A program made the position numbers and the translations under genes. Shown one piece after another: positions 1 through 9,800 of a stretch of 64,000 nucleotides of DNA; position 1 is the first letter of the stretch, and each line of letters begins with the position of its first letter. The notes under the pieces were generated by a model that made no database searches, was not told the origin of the DNA, and was given only the letters and a program-made list of their open reading frames with translations. Source of the DNA: Osedax frankpressi (taxonomy: Eukaryota > Annelida > Polychaeta > Sabellida > Siboglinidae); contig OZ038312.1 in assembly GCA_964035775.1 (NCBI GenBank), positions 18,446,713 through 18,510,712 of the forward strand, given 5' to 3'.

Positions 1-106
1 CCTATCGATATCCCCATAAATGAGGACCTACGTTACTATATGCATATCCGCACTGCAAGATGATACCTTATTTTTACTTCCGGGCTATGTGAATGATACT
101 GTAAAG

Positions 107-202
107 TGTACACACTTGATATACTATTGTGTACACACTTGATACACTATTGTGTACACATCGATACACTATTGCGTACACATTCGATACACTATTGTGT
201 GG
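107..202. repeat. Short tandem repeat, about 23 bp unit, 4 copies
   Basis: Four imperfect copies of a unit built around GTGTACACACTTGATACACT. The unit contains the GTAC dyad that recurs in several other arrays of this window. No gene is visible between this array and the 21-bp minisatellite at 1.25 kb; near 395-440 there is a small CGCACAC-rich cluster. Confidence 0.75.
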
Positions 203-1244
203 ATATGTGTGATCTTAAATACAGTCAACATATTTAGTGTAATCCGACATAAGTTCCAACTTGTAATTGTAACTGGAACCTTATTGGACCTATTGTATTG
301 GACACTTCAATGTATTGTGTATGGCGATCACAGTGACGTGTCTATCTTCATGACATATCGTACACAGCACGACATGATGAGCGCGTCGTTCACTGTATGC
401 CGCACACCGCACACCGCACACTGTACACCGCACACTGTAATACCAACTCAATTGTTTCGTATAAAGCAATACGTATGGTCTACTTTCATATCCAGGTATA
501 GTCTACTATATCCCCGATAAGGCCTATCCCGTATTAAGGCACACCTAGAAGGTAAATCCCGCCCTCATATGTAGTCGATATCGCCTCCTGATAGATTGCA
601 CTCAGATTTGGTCATTTCTAAATATCTAACGTTCCATCCAGCTTACATTGTAAACTCTAAAGATCCACACGACTGTGAAAGGATTAACAGCTGCCTTCCT
701 CTTATATCATTAACCCTATCCCGTATAGGGTTAACTACACCCCTGTAAAGATCTACATCTCAAGACGATAACCCCAACAATTACCCAAACGGATACGATA
801 CTTAATCTATGTACTTATACCCAGCGAACGGAGTTATTTACTTGCTATATAAGGCTTGTAAATAAACACAGTGCCAATAAAACTGTAAATATATTTTTAA
901 CATTATTTCATAATATAAAAATTCAATATCCAGCTTTATTTTCTGTGTTAAAAATAACTTCAAATTCGAGTACGATATTTAATATATAGATTAAATAGCA
1001 TACACAATTTATGTATACGACAATGTAACACTCGCTAATTTCCGGGTATACGTGGGGGAGATTTGCTGTAGAGATGAATCACCGATGGTGTCGAGCATAT
1101 TGTGGGTAGTGATGAATAGATGCGCCTCTATGTAGGGTTCGCCTTGGTGGGTACGATTACGGGGGTTAAGTGGGTACGGGATAGGATATAGCGGAGAGTT
1201 AGGGGAGCATGCAGCTTGAAAGACAATGCGATATGGAATGTGGA
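203..1244. other. Non-coding stretch, no gene seen
   Basis: Moderate GC in the first 800 bases, then AT-rich. I see no exon with recognisable protein, no RNA gene and no mobile element. The open frame near 152-520 is low-complexity and looks accidental. Confidence 0.5.
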
Positions 1245-1872
1245 GGGGGAACTAGGTTTAGTGTAGGGGGAACTAGGTTTAGTGTAGGGGGAACTAGGTT
1301 TAGTGTAGGGGGAACTAGGTTTTGTGGAGTGGGAACTAGGTTTAGTGTAGGGGGAACTAGGTTTAGTGTAGGGGGAACTAGGTTTTGTGGAGTGGGAACT
1401 AGGTTTAGTGTAGGGGGAACTAGGTCTAGCGGAGGGGGAACTAGGTTTAGTGTAGGGGGAACTAGGTTTAGTGTAGGGGGAACTAGGTTTAGTGTAGAGG
1501 GAACTAGGTTTAGTGTAGGGGGAACTAGGTTTAGTGTAGGGGGAACTAGGTTTAGTGTAGGGGGAACTAGGTTTAGTGTAGGGGGAACTAGGTTTTGTGG
1601 AGTGGGAACTAGGTTTTGTGGAGTGGGAACTAGGTTTAGTGTAGGGGGAACTAGGTCTAGCGGAGGGGGAACTAGGTTTAGTGTAGGGGGAACTAGGTTT
1701 AGTGTAGGGGGAACTAGGTTTAGTGTAGGGGGAACTAGGTTTAGTGTAGGGGGAACTAGGTTTTGTGGAGTGGGAACTAGGTTTAGTGTAGGGGGAACTA
1801 TGTTTAGTGTAGGGGGAACTAGGTTTAGTGGAGGTGGAACTAGGTTGAGTGGAGGGGGAACTAGGTTTATTG
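1245..1872. repeat. 21-bp minisatellite, about 30 copies
   Basis: Units share GGAACTAGGTTTAGTGTAGG. Variant units carry TTTTGTGGAGTG or TCTAGCGGAGGG in place of the common tail, and the variants recur in the same order, which points to larger duplicated blocks. Because 21 is a multiple of three, long frames are open on both strands (GTRFSVG-type on plus, NLVPPTL-type on minus). I treat these as by-products of the repeat, not genes. Confidence 0.95.
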
Positions 1873-2112
1873 GAATGATATACACAATGCGGAAGTAGAT
1901 ATATGAATTATTAAATGTCTAACCGTAGAGCTGAAGTGGAAATCCCATGAAAATTCGCAATTTATTATCGTGCAAAGCTTGACCCGGTTAAAAGTAGAGA
2001 ATTTATTGTCTGCATAAATCTCACCAGTTTCCGGTTTCCTTTTGTGTACAAACATATGTCTATTACTATGTTTTTAAAGAAGATATATAACTTATTACAT
2101 GTGGATATATAT

Positions 2113-2121
2113 AAATATGTG

Positions 2122-2154
<33 letters not shown>

Positions 2155-2455
2155 TTGTATGTGTGTGTATTTGTATGTGTATATGTGCGCGTATAGGTGT
2201 GTGTGTCTATGTATGTGTGTGTGTATGTATTTGTTTATGTGTGGGTGTGTATATGTCTGTGTGTGTGCGTGTATGTCTATATATGTGTGTGTGTGTGTGT
2301 GTGTGTATATGTTTATTCACGAAAATCCAATTTTTACATTGTTCGAAGGTGAGTGTAAGTATTATTAACGAAATATAACACAATTAATGTGTGTGTGTGT
2401 GTGAGTGTGTTTATGTGTGTGTGCTCGTGTGTGCGCGCGTGTGTGTGTCCATATA
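2113..2455. repeat. GT/CA-rich microsatellite cluster
   Basis: Interrupted (GT)n runs with TATGTGTG variants, split by about 80 bases of unique sequence around 2310-2385. The Cys/Val-rich open frames here are repeat by-products. Confidence 0.9.
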
Positions 2456-3505
2456 AGTATGTGAGTAAACAAATGTGGGTATATCTTATTATATAAATCT
2501 TTAACAAAATATGTAGATACAGGATATATCATAGAAATGAATAAAACTGATATTTGATATATATAATATAATTTAAATAATATTTATATCTTATAATAAA
2601 TTGTATTATTATGTGTTTGTATTAATTGTCTTACATAAATAATGAAAGTCTAAGGTATGCAATAAATGAGAAAGTTATCATTATTATTAAGCATCTGTAG
2701 AGTTTTTTTTTAATATAATTATTATTGAAACCAATTCTTTAGAGTATATTAAAATTCTTTGCATATTTAGAATTTGTAAGTTAGCTGGTGGTAATATGTT
2801 AATTTTCATTTAGTCAGCAGTATTACATGTTGGTGAGTTTAAATGTTGCGATCTAGTTTCAATTAAATGAATACATTATCCAACGGTATTTAATCCCACA
2901 AAATATGTAGATTTTTCCATTCGAGTAAATATTAAGAAGGTCAATATTATTAAAACTACGAGAGCAGAGAAGTGGTTGGGGTCTGCTTAGCTCCCGTTAG
3001 TTATAGATATAAAGATATAAAGATGTCTGCTTATGTAGCTAGGACACTACGAGATTCTGTACCACCAACTGGATGAGTGTCGTACTGAATCTCACCGAAT
3101 CTAGGGTATTGTCAAGTGTCAAGTGTCAAGTGTCACCGAAATATCACTGAATCAAGTGAAAATATGTGGATTCTAAAATATAAAACATATGGGTTTTGCA
3201 TATTCAAAGTTTATTAAAAATATTTTAATATAGATTCTTTGGGTAAAATATAAAAATAATATATATTAATATATATATATATGCGTATATATATATATAT
3301 ATGCGTATATGTATATTTAGAAGTCATCGGGCCATAAACAAGTAGACCGTAAGGGCGTTAAATTCAGACAACATGGATGCCTTCGATCCATAAAAAGTAG
3401 CCCGTAGAACACGTGGCACCACATAATAAGGTCTAGGCGTACGATAATAAATACTAATATTACCTAGAGTTATAGAGCGGCTGTATTGAGATATTGTGGA
3501 ATACG
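2456..3505. other. AT-rich non-coding stretch 3' of LST2
   Basis: No exon or element recognised. It contains a TA/GCGTATA run near 3260-3310 and a small GTCAAGT triplication near 3112-3135. A TTTATT at 3210 could be a minus-strand AATAAA for LST2, but it is over 500 bases past the stop codon, so this is weak. Confidence 0.4.
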
Positions 3506-3590
3506 CGATGGACCGTGGGGCTGGGGACTGGGGGTCGTAAAAAGATGGACCGTGGGGCTGGGGACTGGGGGTCGTAAAAAGATGGACGTA
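3506..3590. repeat. 42-bp direct duplication
   Basis: Two near-identical copies of a segment beginning GATGGACCGTGGGGCTGGGG, placed head to tail just downstream of the LST2 stop codon. Confidence 0.85.
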
Positions 3591-3740
3591 AAAACGATTA
3601 GTAAAAATGAAGTCAATAATATTGAAACGCGAATTGATTCATAAAAATGGGGCTGGTGGTGAGACGTTACTAGCTATCACAGAGTGTATCTTAATAAGGG
3701 GGGTTAGAGGTGTAGAGGCGTGGCTTGGCGAGGGGGCGTG

Positions 3741-3857
3741 TCACACCGTAGTGGCCGGCGGGGCATTGTTAAAGCAATCGGAGCAGACACGTTGAGATTT
3801 CTGACCTCCGAGTTTCGGGAGAAAGACGTAATGATCACTGCAATGCGAACAGAAGAT
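3741..3857 (-). CDS. LST2: LST2 exon 13, end of FYVE finger and stop
   Basis: Begins [18 protein letters not shown], continues [11 protein letters not shown] and ends at a TGA. The FCSHC and RVCSDC motifs give zinc ligands 5-8, so the finger is complete when joined to the previous exon. Acceptor TTCACATTCAG. The intron before it is about 2 kb and holds the 11-bp array. Confidence 0.95.
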   Translation of the reverse strand: MFCSHCSDHYVFLPKLGGQKSQRVCSDCFNNAPPATTV

Positions 3858-6552
3858 CTGAATGTGAAGAAAGAATGGTTTAGAGACTGATTAATGCGGG
3901 GGTTAGGATGGGGTTCTCCTTAGTGGGGGCGATGTAGTCCGCTAGCGATAAGGTATTCGCATGGTATTAGTGCAAATTACCTAGGATTATCACACCATCG
4001 ATAACTGTAACCAGTATTTAAAGGTAGAGCCGAGTCATATATAGAATGCATCTGTATCCATTAATAGGGTTGTCATTAACATAAATACTAGTTAATCAAC
4101 AATTGTAATGTACTTAGAGCTAGTGCTATAAATAGATATTAATGATGAGGGTGGGGTTTCAGCGAGGGCATAGTGAGGATTTAGTGAAGATATAATGATG
4201 GTTAATGAGGGTTTAGTGAGGGTTTAGTGAGGGTTTAGTGAGGGTTTAGTGAGTGTTTAGTGAGGGTATAGTGAGGGTTTAGTGAGGGTATAGTGAGGGT
4301 ATAGTGAGGGTTTAGTGAGGGTATAGTGAGGGTATAGTGAGGGTTTAGTGAGGGTTTAGTGAGGGTTTAGTGAGGGTTTAGTGAGGGTATAGTGAGGGTA
4401 TAGTGAGGGTATAGTGAGGGTATAGTGAGGGTATAGTGAGGGTTTAGTGAGGGTATAGTGAGGGTATAGTGAGGGTTTAGTGAGGGTTTAGTGAGGGTTT
4501 AGTGAGGGTATAGTGAGGGTATAGTGAAGGTATAGTGAGGGTTTAGTGAGGGTTTAGTGAGGGTATAGTGAGGGTTTAGTGAGGGTATAGTGAGGGTATA
4601 GTGAGGGTTTAGTGAGGGTATAGTGAGGGTATAGTGAGGGTTTAGTGAGGGTATAGTGAGGGTTTAGTGAGGGTTTAGTGAGGGTTTAGTGAGTGTATAG
4701 TGAGGGTATAGTGAGGGTATAGTGAGGGTATAGTGAGGGTATAGTGAGGGTTTAGTGAGGGTTTAGTGAGGGTTTAGTGAGGGTATAGTGAGGGTATAGT
4801 GAGGGTATAGTGAGGGTATAGTGAGGGTTTAGTGAGGGTATAGTGAGGGTATAGTGAGGGTTTAGTGAGGGTATAGTGAGGGTATAGTGAGGGTTTAGTG
4901 AGGGTTTAGTGAGGGTTTAGTGAGGGTTTAGTGAGGGTATAGTGAGGGTATAGTGAGGGTATAGTGAGGGTATAGTGAGGGTTTAGTGAGGGTATAGTGA
5001 GGGTATAGTGAGGGTATAGTGAGGGTATAGTGAGGGTATAGTGAGGGTTTAGTGAGGGTTTAGTGAGGGTTCAATGTTAATGCAATAATATGATTGTTCG
5101 ATGGTGCAATCGAAAGTTGATTTATAAGCAAGTACAAATTTCACGAGCCAATGGTGAGACTTAAATATGATGAAATGAAAAGGAAGTCTTTGAAATAGAG
5201 GCAGACTGATGTCGGTGCTAAATGTATCTTTTTATAACAAAGAAATACAAAGAGATGTGGTAATACTGATTAGTGATTCCAGCTAATCAAATAATAGCAA
5301 TTCATTTGTATAACAGTATATAGGTGGAAAGTGTGGGGGGGAGGTGTGGGGTGAGAGGTGTAGGGGTGAGGAGTGTGGGGGGAGATGTGAGGGTGGAGAG
5401 GTGTGGAGGGAGGGGTTTGGAGGGAGGGGTGTGGAGGGAGGGGTGTGGAGGGAGGGGTGTGGGGGGAGAGAAGAAGTGGAGGGGGAGATATGTAGGGGGA
5501 GATGTGAGGGTAGAAATAAACAAATTAAGTGAAATAAGTGAATTACGATAAGATAACAAAATTACTAAATAGCCAGTGAGGAGTTACAAGTGCATATTGC
5601 ATAACAGAACAGTCATCGCAAATGTATATTGCAGACTAGGTACGAAATGAGTCATACTAAGTACGCAGTGAGTCATAGCTCGTTACTTATATGTATTGAA
5701 CCAAAACTAGTTACTTAATAACAAATAACATTATATATGCCCCATAATTATATATTTAATTGCCTGGTATATGAATAATATATCATAGGTTCGTATTGTT
5801 GCGTTATAAATACATATTGCGCCACGCGCGTATATTACGTCACACGTGTATATTGCGTCATAAGTTCTACAGTGCAACACTAACTAGTCCGCAGTTGCGA
5901 CAGTGGTGTTTGCGGCGCATAAGGTTGAAGTTGTTACGGCAACCGGCGCACTGGGATACATTGCCGTCGGGTACCCACGCGGGTCCGGAGTCGGCTCCAT
6001 CCCCCGTAGCCCCGCAGACGGCCCTCGTCGTAGAGCCCGGCGACTTCGTAGAGCCGCGAGTGGGTTCGGCGATAACGAGGGTGTCGTCTTCCGCGGCGTC
6101 GTCGGAATCCTGTTCTCGGCTGGACATCAGAAATACGCTCTTCAACACGCAGCGAAGGTCGCCAGCGCAATTCGTCTGCAACTGATCCGCTACGCCTGAA
6201 CAGAGAAACGCGAGGCGTTAGGCGGAGGTCGATAGCTACGAGAGATTCGTAAAATACAATAAAATACATCGAAACAAGTTCTATACAACTAGTAGGGGAC
6301 GCAGCTATATCATTGAATAAGTTGAACACGTAGACAATTGCAAAGCTATACAATCGTATTGTGACATCTAGGGATGCGAATTAAGGTTTCGATATAAAGA
6401 AGTTAGAAAATATTTCGGAATTCATAACCGCTCATGCGTGACTTGAATAACAGGTATAAAATATATGCCATATGCTTATTAATTTTGATATCGTTTGTAT
6501 GAAGTATTTACTTATAATAATCTTAAGAAGTATTCATCTACATTTTTAAAAT

Positions 6553-6642
<90 letters not shown>

Positions 6643-6805
6643 GAGAGAGTATATGACTAACCTGCTATGCAAACGAAAAGACGGTGAATGAGATCGTCTG
6701 AACTTTTGAACTTTGACCTGGCATCATTACATTTTGAGGTACGCTCATTTATGATGGACATAGATATCTGATCTCCAAGGGATTTCCTGTTTGTAGTTTA
6801 TGATC

Positions 6806-6851
<46 letters not shown>

Positions 6852-9800
6852 TGTGTGTGTGTGTGAGTATGTTTATGAGGTATGTGTTTAATAGCTGTGG
6901 ATGTTTAGTGAAAACTACATTTATAAAAGTACTAGAAATCGACATAAAAACAAATATAAACAAGTTATTGCCTAATTACTTTCGCAATTCATTTGTATAG
7001 GAAATGTAGGAAAATAAGTTAAAAATTAATAAATCTATAGCGAGCGAATTGAACTGAATGTATTGTCAGGGAATTGAACTTAAAAGTATCGTCAATGAAT
7101 CTACAAGGAATTGAACTTAAAAGTATCGTCAATGAATCTACAACAAAACTAACGGTTTTATGTCATCATCATCGGCATCCGAAGCATCAATATAGCCGAT
7201 GTCGGCAATGTTAATAATAGAATGATGACCGGCGTTGACATTTGACACATCGTTGAGCGTCGGCCAGCTCTCAGCATGTCCAATCGACGCTAAATAATAC
7301 CGACGGTAAATTTAAGGTTTTGGAGTAGTGAGTGGGAACAGTAAGTAGGATTGTATGTTATAGAATGAGAAGTATGTGGGGTAATAAGTAGTAATAAATA
7401 GTAATAAGGAGTGTGTGGAAATAAGGAGTGTGTGGAAATGAGGAGTGTGTGGAAATAAGAGATGTATAGCACTATTATCTCAAAACATGAATTAACTAAT
7501 ATGTACCTGGTAAGAAATCTATTATTATTGTATACAAGGACAGGATGAAATATACAAGAACTGAGTGAAATATACAAGAACTGAATGAAATGTACAAGAA
7601 TAGGGTGAAATGTACAAGAATAGGGTGAAATGTACAAGCACTGAGTGAAAGGTAATAGAATAGGGTGAAATGTACAAGAACATGGTGAAATGTATAAGAA
7701 TAGTGTGAAAAGTACAAGAATAGGGTGAAATGTACAAGCAAAGATTATTAGAGAGGTCAAAGAGAAAATCAATATGCTAAAAAAAGTAAATGAAAGAATA
7801 GAGAGAGCTACTAATAGAATATGATCTATTTTTAATGATATGCCTATAAATAGATATTCAATAAGATTAGTGACATACATGTGGATAGATTAAGTGGAGC
7901 CGGTGTTATTATGGCCAAATATTATTGTGATGCCAAATGGAGGTGTAGTGTATGACCGAAAATGAATGTATTGTAACTAGTGGACTAATTATTAGATAAC
8001 AGAGCTAACAGAGCTAACTCTTTTATAATGTGGATAAATATTGCATAACAGATTTGACTATTGCATAACTGAGCTGACTATTGATTTACAATGCTATCTA
8101 TTGCATAACAATGCTATCTATTGCATTATAATGCTAACTATTGCATTACAATGCTAGATATTGCATTACAATGCTATCTATTGCATAACAATGCTAACTA
8201 TTGCATAACAATGCTATCTATCATATAACAATAGTAGTAGCTATTGCATAAGTGCGGCTAACGTTTACGACGACGGGTTTGAGACGATCGACAGGATGAA
8301 CAGGAAGTGCCAATGTCGGCCATTGTGGTGACGGTTCTGCCGGACTTCGCAAGACCCAACAGGTTGGAGTATTGATCAGATCGACTGCCACCGTTTGCAT
8401 CTGAATAGTGGCCATTGGGTAAAGTGATCGACATTCATACGCAGATTTCGACATTCATACGCAGATTATGTCGGTAGGTGTTGCACTATGGAGTTCACGG
8501 GGACTGCATTATATAGGGAGAGGTGGGAATGTATAGGGAGATATAGGAATGTATAGGGATATATAGGAATGTATAGGGAAATATAGGAATGTATAGTGAG
8601 ATATAGGAATGTATAGGGAGATATAGGAATGTATAGGGAGATATACAGGAATGTATAGGGAAATATACAGGAATGTATAGGGAAATATACAGGAAAGTAT
8701 AATAGAAATCGGAATGTATAGGGAGATATATTACGTCTGCTAGAGATAGATCAGCGGAGGGTAATGCTGTTATGTGAGCAAAGATGAAGTGAGCAAAGAT
8801 GAAGTGAGTAAAGATGAAGTGAGTAAAGATGAAGTGAGCAAAGATGAAGTGAGCAAAGATGAAGTGAGTAAAGATGAAGTGAGCAAAGATGAAATGAGCT
8901 AAGATGAAGTGAGCAAAGATGAAATGAGCAAAGATGAAGTGAGCAAATATGAAATGAGCAAAGATGAAGTGAGCAAAGATAAAGTGAGCAAAGATGAAAT
9001 GAGCAAAGATGAAGTGAGCAAAGATGAAGTGAGCAAAGATGAAGTGAGCAAAGATGAAGTGAGCAAAGATGAAATGAGCAAAGATGAAGTGAGCAAAGAT
9101 GAAGTGAGCAAGGATGAAATGAGCAAGATCGACGGACAGGGTGAAGCGGAGCAGGAAGGGTGTATGAGGCGGGATAGACTGGGTTAGGCTGGGATAGACT
9201 GGGATAGGCTGGGATAGACTGGGTTAGGCTGGGTTAGGCTGGGTTAGGCTGGGTTAGGCCTGGAGGCGTGCAGGGCGTATAGAGGGCGTATAGAGGGCGT
9301 ATAGAGGGCGTATAGAGGGCGTATAGAGGGCGTATAGAGGGCGCTAACCACTGAACAGAGTCTGCAGATCTCTGTCCTCCGATGGCGGCACATTTGCTTC
9401 ATCGGAGTCACATAACATAAACTCCAAACGCAGCAGTTCATTAGGGCTGAGTGTCTGCAACAATTGCCTATAGGGGGGGCGGGGGGGCGAGGGGAGTTAG
9501 AGACTCGCGGAGGTGAAACGGTGCGCGAGGGCAGCGACGAAAGGCGTAAATGCGATGCAATGGGAAATAGACGCGAGTTGGGAGATGTTCGCATGAAGAT
9601 ATTAACAGTGATTGAATGTACTGGGTGCATTATTACTTCTCATATCGCATGACACGGCGAAAACAAAATAAATAATGTATACACTCGTAAAAAAGACGGT
9701 GATTTATTGGACGAGAGAGTGAAAGACAGAGGTCGGGAGGGTGACGATGATTTAGAGCAAAATTAGACAAAAGTGGCGACAAAGCAACAAATCCGACAGC

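Noticed and set aside
5796-6353. Plus-strand and alternative-frame readings over LST2 exon 12
   Set aside because: Shadows of the FYVE exon, whose minus-strand frame has all the expected zinc-ligand and PI3P motifs.
7290-7880. 196-codon minus-strand hydrophobic frame
   Set aside because: Runs through the 20-bp minisatellite in an LST2 intron and has no start context or conserved motif.
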